A stretch of 36,255 bases of DNA, taken from NCBI GenBank assembly GCA_002385885.1, contig DGEI01000017.1, forward strand, positions 1-36,255, given 5' to 3'. Origin of the DNA: Firmicutes bacterium UBA3930. Its GTDB lineage: Bacteria > Bacillota > Clostridia > Caldicoprobacterales > Caldicoprobacteraceae. A program made the position numbers and the translations under genes. The notes beneath the pieces were generated by a model, which was given only the letters and a program-made list of their open reading frames with translations, did no database searches and was not told where the DNA came from. How positions within the stretch are numbered: the stretch's first letter is position 1; every line of letters starts with the position of its first letter. Of the stretch, positions 9,001-16,138 are shown piece after piece.

Positions 9001-9518
9001 AAAAAGAAATTATTCTCACCAAAAATACCCTGAAGACGGAGAGTCAAATCCCTGGCTTGCTTATATTGTCCGTTCATCAGCAGTCTTGGAATATCCCCGG
9101 CTAAACAAGCGCTTAGCCCTATCAATCCTTCGCTGTATTGAGAAAGCACATCGTAATCAATCCGCGGTTTATAGTAAAAACCGTCAATAAACCCCATAGA
9201 AACCAGTTTAACCAGGTTCTGATAACCTTTCTGGTTCTCGGCCAACAAAACCAAATGGGCATAGTTACTATCAGTTCTGGGTTCCCTGTAGTTCATGGAC
9301 CGGGGTGCGATGTATACCTCGCATCCGATAATGGGATGAATTCCCCGTGCAACAGCTTCTTTATAAAAATCAACAACACCATACATGGCACCGTGATCGG
9401 TAATGGCAATGCTGGCCATACCCAATTCCTTACATCTGTCAAGGAGTTTTGGAATCCTGGCTGCTCCATCGAGCAAGCTGTATTCAGTATGAACATGCAG
9501 GTGTACGAAATCGTTCAT
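6030..9518 (-). CDS. dnaE: DNA polymerase III subunit alpha (DnaE)
   Basis: The 1162-residue protein has a PHP domain at the N-terminus (VHLHVHTEYSLLDG at 5-18, TDHGAMYG at 40-47). Next comes the polymerase core, with GPGRGSAAGS at 355-364 and the catalytic aspartates in PDIDVDF (Asp399 and Asp401). MDFLGLRTL supplies the third catalytic Asp. Helix-hairpin-helix and OB-fold segments complete the C-terminus. It is the DnaE type, lacking the exonuclease insertion of PolC. In Firmicutes DnaE usually extends RNA primers at the fork and hands over to PolC; that division of labour is family knowledge. The PHP metal-binding histidines appear intact. AAAGGAGG precedes ATG 9518, and the gene starts 17 bp after the YtoI-like gene. 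Confidence 0.97.
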   Translation of the reverse strand: MNDFVHLHVHTEYSLLDGAARIPKLLDRCKELGMASIAITDHGAMYGVVDFYKEAVARGIHPIIGCEVYIAPRSMNYREPRTDSNYAHLVLLAENQKGYQNLVKLVSMGFIDGFYYKPRIDYDVLSQYSEGLIGLSACLAGDIPRLLMNGQYKQARDLTLRLQGIFGENNFFLELQDHGIEQQKTINEELLKLSRDTGVPVVVTNDVHYIEKEDAEVHDVLLCIQTGKTVDEEDRMKFETSEFYLKSPSEMMQLFKNCPEGIENTLKIARRCKVDFDFNTLHLPKYDVPQGYTGTEYLRHLCYEGMNRKYSPVTREVKERLEYELGVIEQMGYVDYFLIVWDFIKFAKENGIMVGPGRGSAAGSIVAYVLDITQIDPLKYNLLFERFLNPERITMPDIDVDFCYERRQEVIDYVTEKYGKDRVAQIITFGTMAARAAVRDVGRSLNFSYAEVDRIAKMIPFELGMTIERALEINSELRTLYNQDNRIKKLIDTSRKLEGMPRHASTHAAGVVISKEPITRYVPLQKNDDNITTQFSMGTIEELGLLKMDFLGLRTLTVIRDAFELIKSNTGKTINIEEIPLDDPGVYDMLSQADTDGVFQLESGGMRQFLKELKPNTFEDIIAGISLYRPGPMDQIPQYIKNKNNPESIEYIHDSLAPVLDVTYGCIVYQEQVMQIVRDLAGYSLGRSDLVRRAMSKKKSDIMEEERRNFIYGLKDGDKGTIVPGALSKGIPKDKAERIFDVMAEFAKYAFNKSHAAAYALVAYWTAWLKYQYPVEYLAALMTSVMANTSKVAAYIQYCRKKGIDVLPPDVNQSRANFTVVGNKIRFGLAAIKNVGIPAINAIIEAREKKGAFTSFTDFCRKVESAGINKKMVESLIKCGAFDSLGVYRSQLMAVYEKVLDSISQERRKNIQGQLSLFDGLNSYQDKALSQEILPKIDEFPLKIRLTMEKEVTGIYISGHPLSEYKHILDSMNTTLDLQALKPSENGIGDDSLSNGLMDGSPMEIGGIIIDKKIKSTRSNEIMAFIMLEDLYDSVEVIVFPSIYERYRPLLEEDNLVVIRGRLSLREDEEPKIIMNEVKPLVKMTAREKKLFLKIQKNTDIDVNKQICPILKRYSGNIPVYLYMEETGKKFLANRELWVQGNEELINVLADVLGENCVKLIG

Positions 9519-9535
9519 TTGGATATAGCCTCCTT

Positions 9536-10834
9536 TTATCTTCGCATACTTCTTGCAGAGAGCAGCGCCTTTGCCACAATCTCCTTACTGTGGCTGCAGG
9601 TTATTTCAACCTTATTGGAATTCCTTCCTTCTTCAATCACCTTTGCGTACACTGTCAGCTGATCATCCAGCTGTACAGGCTTTACGTAATAAATAGTAAA
9701 GCTGTCCAGGATTATATCGGTCTGTTTATGCTTTCTTATAGCAACACTTGCCATAGTGGATAAAAGCATTGCCATAGCACCCCAGCTTGCAGTGCCTATC
9801 TGGTTAAGAAGCACGGGCGATACTTTTCCGTTAAAAACCATACAGTCCTCTGCCTTTGTACTTTCAAATCCGCTTAATACCACGTCTTCCAGAGTCTCAC
9901 CGACCTGCGGTTGACTCCTCATGTACTGAAGCGCCTTTATGACATCCTGGTTGGTCACTATGCCAACCAGCTTTTTATTTTCTATAACAGGCAGCAGCTC
10001 AATTCCTTCCCAAATCATAATATGTGCTGCATAAGCAATAGTAGTTTTTGGACCAACAGTAACGGGATTAGGCGTCATAAGGTGCTGTATTGATTTTTCA
10101 TTCGAATGAACTATGTCTTTTGACGTGATTATACCTACCACATTGTCCTGAGAATTGACCACCGGGAATCTGCTGTGTCCCGTTTTGTAAAAAAGCGCCT
10201 GCCATTTATCAATGCTATCATCGATGTGAAGGCAGTCCGGATTGTGCACCATAATGTCTTCAACCAGTAAGATTTCCTTTTTAATCATCTGTTCTGAAAT
10301 TGCCCTGTTGATCATTGTTGCAATGGTAAAGGTATCATATGTTGATGTTATTACCGGAAGTCCCTTTTCATCTGCCAAAGCCCGGATTTCCTGGCTGCAC
10401 ATAAAACCGCCGGTTATCAGTACAGCACAATCGTTTTCCAATGCCAAACGGTGTGCTTCTTCCCTGTTTCCAACTATCAACAGGCTGCCTGATGATAAGT
10501 ATTTTTTCATAGCATCGATAGTCATAGCCCCTATGACAAACCGGGCCAGAGTTTTATCCAGGCCTTTCTTCCCGCCCAAAACCGTTCCATCGACTATTGA
10601 CACAACTTCTGCGTATGTCAGCCGCTCTATATCTCTTTTCTCTACCTTCTCGATCCTCAATGTGCCGGCCCGGGGGAAAGTCTTTACATATTCCTGATTC
10701 TCGGCTTCCTTAATCGCACGGTAGGCCGTACCCTCACTTACACCTAACTGCTGGGCTATCTTGCGAACGGATATCCGGGTTCCGACCTCCAGCTGTTTGA
10801 TGTACTCGATAATACGGTTATGTTTTGTACTCAT
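9536..10834 (-). CDS. YtoI-like regulator: HTH, DRTGG, two CBS domains and hot-dog domain
   Basis: Domains in order: a winged-helix/HTH at residues 1-60 (VRKIAQQLGVSEGTAYRAIKEAE); a DRTGG domain at about 70-190; a CBS pair at about 195-310 (LVEDIMVHNP, PVVNSQDNVVGIITSKDIV, HLMTPNPVTV, LVGIVTNQDVIKAL); and a hot-dog fold at about 315-432 (GTASWGAMAMLLS). This architecture matches B. subtilis YtoI, also encoded near dnaE. CBS domains bind adenine nucleotides and the HTH suggests DNA binding, so it may link nucleotide or acyl-CoA status to transcription; the target is unknown. AAGGAG lies 6 nt before ATG 10834, and dnaE follows after 17 bp. Confidence 0.88.
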   Translation of the reverse strand: MSTKHNRIIEYIKQLEVGTRISVRKIAQQLGVSEGTAYRAIKEAENQEYVKTFPRAGTLRIEKVEKRDIERLTYAEVVSIVDGTVLGGKKGLDKTLARFVIGAMTIDAMKKYLSSGSLLIVGNREEAHRLALENDCAVLITGGFMCSQEIRALADEKGLPVITSTYDTFTIATMINRAISEQMIKKEILLVEDIMVHNPDCLHIDDSIDKWQALFYKTGHSRFPVVNSQDNVVGIITSKDIVHSNEKSIQHLMTPNPVTVGPKTTIAYAAHIMIWEGIELLPVIENKKLVGIVTNQDVIKALQYMRSQPQVGETLEDVVLSGFESTKAEDCMVFNGKVSPVLLNQIGTASWGAMAMLLSTMASVAIRKHKQTDIILDSFTIYYVKPVQLDDQLTVYAKVIEEGRNSNKVEITCSHSKEIVAKALLSARSMRR

Positions 10835-10871
10835 GCACTACTCCTTCGCTAAATCTACATTATACGATAAT

Positions 10872-10900
10872 ATTGTACCATCTTCCGCTGTATGAAACAA
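10872..10900 (-). promoter_or_regulatory. Candidate sigma-A promoter of the ytoI-like/dnaE operon
   Basis: On the minus strand TTGTTT (10895-10900) and TACAAT (10872-10877) are separated by 17 bp, about 40 bp upstream of ATG 10834. A second TATAAT-like hexamer lies just downstream. Confidence 0.55.
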
Positions 10901-10927
10901 TATACACAGCTTATTACTTTTAAGTTA

Positions 10928-10960
10928 AGAAAAAAGAAAAAGCAACTTAATAAAAGTTGC
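10928..10960 (-). terminator. Rho-independent terminator after crh
   Basis: On the minus strand GCAACTT (10954-10960) pairs with AAGTTGC (10942-10948) around a TTATT loop, followed by a T-rich tract. It closes the murB-to-crh transcription unit and separates it from the ytoI-like/dnaE unit. Confidence 0.9.
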
Positions 10961-11023
10961 CGCAAACGCTTCCCTCAGCATTCTATTATTAACTTATTCA
11001 GGCCAATCCACAACAGTAATAAA

Positions 11024-11311
11024 TCAACCGAAATTATCATTTTGGGGGATATCGGAAAAATTTGAGATAATCAGTTTCTTCATAGTAAACATGGCGGTTC
11101 CTTCATCTTCACCGTCAATTGTGATGGTTACTTCATCCCCCTGGACCACTCCAAGTGACATGACTCCCAATATGCTTTTTGCATTAACTTTTTTTGTACC
11201 TTTTGTAATCCATATACGAGACGTAAACCTGTTTGCTACCTGAACAAATAAAGCAGCCGGACGTGCCTGAAGACCAGCCTCGTGGGTTACGGTGATTTTT
11301 GCTTCCAACAC
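11024..11311 (-). CDS. crh: HPr-like protein Crh (catabolite repression HPr)
   Basis: This 95-residue HPr-fold protein has AGLQARPAA at residues 12-20, so position 15 is Gln instead of the His that HPr uses for phosphotransfer. The regulatory Ser46 is present in NAKSILGVMSLG. That combination defines Crh: it cannot carry phosphate for sugar uptake, but it can be phosphorylated at Ser46 by HprK and act with CcpA. The whiA-crh order matches B. subtilis (yvcJ-yvcK-yvcL-crh). The GTG start at 11311 directly follows the whiA stop, and AAAGGAGA lies 7 nt upstream inside the whiA end. HprK is encoded about 6 kb upstream. A genuine ptsH is not in this window. Confidence 0.92.
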   Translation of the reverse strand: MLEAKITVTHEAGLQARPAALFVQVANRFTSRIWITKGTKKVNAKSILGVMSLGVVQGDEVTITIDGEDEGTAMFTMKKLIISNFSDIPQNDNFG

Positions 11312-12271
11312 TTAAATCTCTCCTTTCCTTCTCAGTTCATCTGCAATCCGATCAAGTTTTCGCAAACGATGATTAACACCTGATTTTCCCACCGGAGGTA
11401 CAAGCATCTCGCCTAATTCTTTCAAGCTGGCATCACTGTATTTAAGCCGCAATTCTGCGGTTTCTCTCAGAGAAGGAGTAAGTTTGTTAAGGCCGATACA
11501 CTCATCTATATACTTAATGTTTTCTATATGCCTGACAGCAGCGTTGACTGTTTTTGCCAGGTTTGCCGTTTCGCAGTTTACAAGCCGGTTTATACTGTTG
11601 CGCATATCCTTCCGGATTCGTATGTTTTCCAATTCAAGCAAGGCTCCGTGAGCACCAACAACATTTAAAAAGTTAACTATGTCCTCACTCTCCTTCAAGT
11701 ATACCACATAGTTTCCTTTCCTCTCAATGATTTTCCCCCGCATATCAAAAAACAGCATAAGCCGGGTCAGTTCCGTTGCATATTTGCGATTACGCGTTGT
11801 TATCTCCAGATGGTAGCTCCGTTTGGGATCGCTTATAGAACCCGCCGAAAGAAAAGCGCCCCTGAGATATGCCCTTTTGCAGCACTCCTTTTCAACCAGC
11901 TGTGGATAGATACCTGTATATATATCTATGCTGTTGGATTCATTGGTATATAAAACATGAGTATCCCTTAAAATTCTGCCGGCCTGAGCCGGCTGCGGAA
12001 CAGACAATATATATGCATTATTCTTCCTTAATCGGCGGTTTTTCCGTACATAGATCCCTACATTAATCGAATACAGGTTTTTAATTATTATTAACACCCT
12101 GCGGGCTGCCGACACATTCTCGGTCGTAAGATAAAACCTTACCTTTCTATTGCCCGAAAATAGTATAGCCCCGTTTAAATAAATAAATGCCGCCAATTCA
12201 GCCAGCATACAGCAACTATCCTTCAATGGAATACGACATAACTCGCTTTTGGCAGCTGACGAGAAAGACAT
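11312..12271 (-). CDS. whiA: DNA-binding protein WhiA
   Basis: The 319-residue protein begins MSFSSAAKSELCRIP, the typical WhiA start. It contains a LAGLIDADG-homing-endonuclease-like fold without nuclease residues (CKRAYLRGAFLSAGSISDP, residues about 125-143). At the C-terminus is a helix-turn-helix (SLKELGEMLVPPVGKSGVNHR). WhiA controls sporulation septation in Streptomyces and affects division and chromosome segregation in Firmicutes. The frame is open 14 codons further (to 12313), but that would overlap yvcK. ATG 12271 lies just after GGAGTGAGGT and 5 nt after the yvcK stop, so I chose it. It is translationally linked to yvcK and crh. Confidence 0.95.
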   Translation of the reverse strand: MSFSSAAKSELCRIPLKDSCCMLAELAAFIYLNGAILFSGNRKVRFYLTTENVSAARRVLIIIKNLYSINVGIYVRKNRRLRKNNAYILSVPQPAQAGRILRDTHVLYTNESNSIDIYTGIYPQLVEKECCKRAYLRGAFLSAGSISDPKRSYHLEITTRNRKYATELTRLMLFFDMRGKIIERKGNYVVYLKESEDIVNFLNVVGAHGALLELENIRIRKDMRNSINRLVNCETANLAKTVNAAVRHIENIKYIDECIGLNKLTPSLRETAELRLKYSDASLKELGEMLVPPVGKSGVNHRLRKLDRIADELRRKGEI

Positions 12272-12276
12272 ATACC

Positions 12277-13410
12277 TCACTCCAATTGTTCTTTTATGTT
12301 TATTCTGTCCCACGCAATCTTAATAATTTCCTTTGCCAGCTTCTGAGGATTATGCCGGATTAGTCCCATAGAAAAGTCCGCAAGATCTGCTGTAACAAGT
12401 TCTATTTTGAGCTCATTGTTGGATTCAGCGCCTGTATATTCAACCGGAGATGCTCCTTCCAGGTGATACTTGGCTAAAAGATCATCAGGAAGCTTAGCTG
12501 AATTCACTAACACAACATCAATCAGATTAGAACCTCCATGTTTCACAATAGCTTTAACATGATCGGCCACAGAGTAGCCGGTGGTCTCTCCGGGCTGGGT
12601 CATTATATTGCATACATACACCTTTACAGCATTACTTTGGTTGATAGCCTGCGCTACTTCCCGTATTATAATATTAGGAATTATGCTTGTGTACAGGCTG
12701 CCGGGGCCCAGAACAATCACATCGGCATCCTTTATTGCCTGTATTACCTCGGGTAAAGCATTGCAGTAAGGCTTATCCATAGATATTTCTATTATTGGGC
12801 TGTTCCTTTTTATTTGCTCCTCAGGAATTTTTGACTCACCATGTATTACGGTCCCATCCTCAAGCTTAGCTACTAAACGAATATCTTCAAGAGATACAGG
12901 AAGCACTTTTCCGGTAACTGCCAGAACATTACTGATTTCTCTAATAGCGCTTTCAAAGCCATTGGCTATATCTGTCATAGCTGCTATAAGCAAATTCCCC
13001 AAATTCTGTCCCTTCAGGGAACCCTCTTTGAACCGGTACTGAAGAAGGCGTTCCATTACCGGTTCCACATCAGCAAGAGCCAATATGCAGTTGCGGATAT
13101 CGCCCGGAGGGAGTATGCCCAAATCCTCCCGCAGCATTCCGGAACTGCCGCCGTCATCGGCCACAGTTACCACGGCTGTTATGTTCCGGGCAAACAGCTT
13201 CAACCCTCTCAACAACGTGGATAAGCCGGTTCCGCCGCCTATGGCCACTACTTTCAGGTCCCTGGATACCAAATTCTTTTGCATCATCCAGTACTCAAAT
13301 TTTCCCATAACAGGACGGTTTTTTCGAAATTGCTTAACCAAGTATATTGAAATAATGCACAGCGCTATTCCCGCAACAATGCCGATAATAAAATACTGCA
13401 TTGTCATCAC
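12277..13410 (-). CDS. yvcK: YvcK/CofD-like gluconeogenesis factor
   Basis: The 377-residue protein has a membrane-spanning N-terminus (about residues 5-25, YFIIGIVAGIALCIISIYLV), then the nucleotide-sugar-binding motifs of YvcK: VVAIGGGTGLSTLLRGLK, ADDGGSSGMLR, PPGDIRNC, LVLGPGSLYTS-type (VLGPGSLYTSIIPN) and CNIMTQPGETTGYS. YvcK-family proteins bind UDP-sugars and are needed for cell shape and growth on gluconeogenic carbon sources. Many homologues lack the leading helix, so the membrane anchor is notable. The GTG start at 13410 overlaps the rapZ stop by 4 bp; ATG 13401 is an alternative with GAG 8 nt upstream. Confidence 0.94.
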   Translation of the reverse strand: MMTMQYFIIGIVAGIALCIISIYLVKQFRKNRPVMGKFEYWMMQKNLVSRDLKVVAIGGGTGLSTLLRGLKLFARNITAVVTVADDGGSSGMLREDLGILPPGDIRNCILALADVEPVMERLLQYRFKEGSLKGQNLGNLLIAAMTDIANGFESAIREISNVLAVTGKVLPVSLEDIRLVAKLEDGTVIHGESKIPEEQIKRNSPIIEISMDKPYCNALPEVIQAIKDADVIVLGPGSLYTSIIPNIIIREVAQAINQSNAVKVYVCNIMTQPGETTGYSVADHVKAIVKHGGSNLIDVVLVNSAKLPDDLLAKYHLEGASPVEYTGAESNNELKIELVTADLADFSMGLIRHNPQKLAKEIIKIAWDRINIKEQLE

Positions 13411-14273
13411 TCGGCTTTCTTAATCTGAGTATCCCTATGATCAATGTTCACACGGTGGCCTTTACTTTTGAGAAAATCATAAACGGCTTCAGCTATTGTT
13501 ACCGAACGATGCACTCCTCCGGTACACCCTATTCCGATAACAAGCTGAGATTTACCTTCTTTTATATAATATGGTATCAGGAAATCCAGCATATCATCGA
13601 GTTTATCAAGGAAAATTTTAGTCTCTGGAAATGAATAAATATATTTTCTTACATCCGGATCTATTCCTGTTTTATCTTTGAGTTCTTCTATATAAAATGG
13701 ATTTGGCAGAAAACGAACATCCAGAATTAAATCAGCATCCAGAAGAATACCGTTTTTGAATCCGAATGAAATAACCGATATATGCAAATTATTCGAACCC
13801 CGATTATCACCAAATAGCTTTAGCAGTGCTTGTTTTAACTCCTTTGGCTGCATATAGCTGGTATTTATAACATATGTGGCTTTCTCCTTGACGCGGCTGA
13901 GACGTTCACGCTCCAAATTTATCCCCTGTATCACCCGGCCTTCCTTTACCAGGGGATGCATGCGCCTGCTTTCCTTGTAACGCTTTATCAGCACCTCATC
14001 GGACGCGTCCAGGAATAAGATTTCATAGTCGTACCCGGATTCTTTCAGCATATACAAGCATTCAAAAAGATCGTCAAAGAAGCCTCCTCCTCTTATGTCC
14101 ACCACTATTGCAATCTTGTCTATCTTCCCTGACGACTGATAACATAATTCAGCAAACTTTTGGATGAGTTTGGGCGGCAGATTATCAACGCAAAAGAATC
14201 CCATATCTTCTAAAAAACGTATCACCAGGGTCTTGCCCGCGCCGGACAAACCTGTGACAATAATAAAACGCAT
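13407..14273 (-). CDS. rapZ: RapZ/YvcJ-family RNase adapter and nucleotide-binding protein
   Basis: The 288 residues include a Walker A motif GLSGAGKT at 8-15, and the conserved FFCVDNLPP, DIRGG and ESRRMHPL segments. The C-terminus carries GIGCTGGVHRSVTIAE, typical of the family. In enterobacteria RapZ guides RNase E to the small RNA GlmZ and senses glucosamine-6-phosphate. In Firmicutes YvcJ hydrolyses GTP and its partner is less clear. GGAGGT lies 11 nt before ATG 14273. The gene couples to yvcK by a 4-bp overlap. Confidence 0.94.
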   Translation of the reverse strand: MRFIIVTGLSGAGKTLVIRFLEDMGFFCVDNLPPKLIQKFAELCYQSSGKIDKIAIVVDIRGGGFFDDLFECLYMLKESGYDYEILFLDASDEVLIKRYKESRRMHPLVKEGRVIQGINLERERLSRVKEKATYVINTSYMQPKELKQALLKLFGDNRGSNNLHISVISFGFKNGILLDADLILDVRFLPNPFYIEELKDKTGIDPDVRKYIYSFPETKIFLDKLDDMLDFLIPYYIKEGKSQLVIGIGCTGGVHRSVTIAEAVYDFLKSKGHRVNIDHRDTQIKKAE

Positions 14274-14332
14274 TATTTATGACTACCTCCATCCCCCTGG
14301 ATTAATTATTCTGTATCCCGGGCTTTAAATTA

Positions 14333-14341
14333 ATTATAACA
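14333..14341 (-). promoter_or_regulatory. Candidate extended -10 promoter ahead of rapZ
   Basis: TGTTATAAT on the minus strand lies in the 71-bp gap between the PHP gene and rapZ. No good -35 is seen. It may give internal transcription of rapZ-yvcK-whiA-crh. Confidence 0.4.
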
Positions 14342-14344
14342 TAT

Positions 14345-15094
14345 TTACTGAACAAAGTCCTGCGAGTTTGCAATCCTGTCAGACGGTACCCCGGCCTTTT
14401 TTGCTATCGCAATTCCTTTGGACATATCTCCTATCTGTTCAGGTTTATGGGCATCACTGTTTATTACAAAATAAGCGCCTTCATCCATTGCCGTCTTCAC
14501 ATATTCTGTAGTCATAAATCCATGACTGCTGTTAATTTCCAAAAAAACGTTATGCTTAGCAGCATGCTTGGCCAGAATCCTGGTATCAATATCTATTTTA
14601 GCGCCGGGATGAGTTATGGTATGAATTGGATAACGCTCCATGGCGCGTACCATAGCAATGGTATTATCATAACGAATCCTTTCCTTTTCTCTTTGCGGCA
14701 GAACCCTGTAAAACGCATTTCTAATAAAAAGCCGCCAGCCGTCCTTAACCGAAAAAGGAATAACAGCCTTATGGAAACCCACCAGGATAATATCAAAAGC
14801 ATCAATATATTTTTCAGGTATGTCAATCTCTCCATCCAAACCTATCAGATTAGCTTCAATGCCAAACAATATATCTATATCATGATATTTTTCATTCAAA
14901 TACTCTATTTCCTCCCGTACCCTGGGGATATCGTCAATACGCATGCCAAAGCCAAAGTGGTTAAAACCATGGTCGGCAATGGCAATCTTCCTCAATCCTT
15001 TCTGCCGTGCCATCAGTACATTCTGCTCGATCGTACCTTTTCCGTGGCTGTAGCGCGTGTGGGTATGAAAATCAGCTATTAAGCAATACTTCAT
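14345..15094 (-). CDS. PHP-domain phosphoesterase, YcdX-like
   Basis: The 249-residue protein begins MKYCLIADFHTHTRYSHG, with the HTH metal-binding motif of PHP hydrolases, and continues with IADHGFNHFG, GIEANLIG, HPGAKID and NSDAHKPEQIG. All the usual His/Asp/Glu ligands for a trinuclear metal site seem present. PHP proteins of this kind are phosphatases; the substrate is unknown. The longer open frame reaches 15187, but it would overlap murB. GAGGGTG lies 8 nt before ATG 15094, 13 bp after the murB stop. A PHP gene between murB and rapZ is a recurring arrangement in Clostridia (family knowledge). Confidence 0.88.
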   Translation of the reverse strand: MKYCLIADFHTHTRYSHGKGTIEQNVLMARQKGLRKIAIADHGFNHFGFGMRIDDIPRVREEIEYLNEKYHDIDILFGIEANLIGLDGEIDIPEKYIDAFDIILVGFHKAVIPFSVKDGWRLFIRNAFYRVLPQREKERIRYDNTIAMVRAMERYPIHTITHPGAKIDIDTRILAKHAAKHNVFLEINSSHGFMTTEYVKTAMDEGAYFVINSDAHKPEQIGDMSKGIAIAKKAGVPSDRIANSQDFVQ

Positions 15095-15107
15095 TGCATC
15101 AGCACCC

Positions 15108-16022
15108 TCATTCTTCGCCGACGATCCTGATTTCGTGTTCCAGTTCGACACCAGCAACCTCTTTAACCTTTTGCTTAATGGTCTCAATCAGTGTAATGAC
15201 ATCCTTTGCAGTTGCTTCTCCTAAATTGACTATAAATCCGGCATGCTTCTCGGAAACCTGGGCATCACCTATACGATAACCTTTTAACCCGGCGCATTCA
15301 ATCAGCCGTCCTGCATAATATCCCTCAGGCCGCTTAAACACGCTTCCTGCACTCGGAAGCGACAATGGCTGCTTCTCCTGTCTTTTTCTTGTCAGCTCGC
15401 TTATAAAGGCCTTTGATTCTTCCGGATTGCCGGGTGCTAAAGATAAATTAACTTCCGTTACAATCAGCGGTTTTCCCTGGATATAGCTGGTACGATATCC
15501 GAACTGGAGCTCATCATTGTTATAGATGTACAGCTTGCCATCAAAATCAATAACCTGTACCCAATCAACAACATCCTTCATTTCACCGCCATAAGCCCCG
15601 GCGTTCATAGCAATGGCTCCGCCAAGGGTTCCCGGTATGCCGCTGGCAAATTCCAAACCAGCCAGGCCGGCCTTAAGCGCCTTCCTGGATAACACCGACA
15701 GAAGAACCCCGGACTGAGCCCGTATACAAGCCCCTTCAATCCATACCCGGTTAAAAAGGCCTGACATCTTTATTACCACACCTCTTATTCCCTTGTCTCT
15801 CACCAGCAGGTTGGAACCATTACCCATGATCATGAAGGGAACATTCCATTTTTGGCATGACATCATGATATGGCGTATATGCTCAACCTGTGATGGAATA
15901 ACAACTATATCAGCAGGCCCACCGATTTTAAATGAAGTATGGTTCTTCATAGGTTCATTCATAAGGACCTGATTGGCAGGAATATTAGCAATCAAATCAT
16001 GGTATATATTATCTATATTCAT
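15108..16022 (-). CDS. murB: UDP-N-acetylenolpyruvoylglucosamine reductase
   Basis: The 304-residue flavoprotein carries the FAD-binding motifs MIMGNGSNLLVRDKG and ASGIPGTLGGAIAMNAGAYGGE. It also has the catalytic serine region PSAGSVFKRP and the C-terminal EHEIRIVGEE with the catalytic glutamate. It is the shorter type II form usual in Gram-positives (GLKGYRIGDAQVSEKHAGFIVN). It uses NADPH to make UDP-N-acetylmuramic acid in peptidoglycan synthesis. GGGAG lies 7 nt before ATG 16022. It appears to be the first gene of the murB-PHP-rapZ-yvcK-whiA-crh unit. Confidence 0.96.
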   Translation of the reverse strand: MNIDNIYHDLIANIPANQVLMNEPMKNHTSFKIGGPADIVVIPSQVEHIRHIMMSCQKWNVPFMIMGNGSNLLVRDKGIRGVVIKMSGLFNRVWIEGACIRAQSGVLLSVLSRKALKAGLAGLEFASGIPGTLGGAIAMNAGAYGGEMKDVVDWVQVIDFDGKLYIYNNDELQFGYRTSYIQGKPLIVTEVNLSLAPGNPEESKAFISELTRKRQEKQPLSLPSAGSVFKRPEGYYAGRLIECAGLKGYRIGDAQVSEKHAGFIVNLGEATAKDVITLIETIKQKVKEVAGVELEHEIRIVGEE

Positions 16023-16040
16023 AGCCCGACTCCCAGTACT

Positions 16041-16069
16041 AACATAATTTTTGATTCAAATACTATCAA
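16041..16069 (-). promoter_or_regulatory. Candidate sigma-A promoter for the murB-crh operon
   Basis: On the minus strand TTGATA (16064-16069) and TATGTT (16041-16046) are 17 bp apart in the 116-bp gap between the solute-binding-protein gene and murB. Confidence 0.5.
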
Positions 16070-16138
16070 ATAACATCATTAAGTTTATACTATTTTTTTC
16101 TGTATAGCAAGCACCACTTGACATGTTATGCACACATC

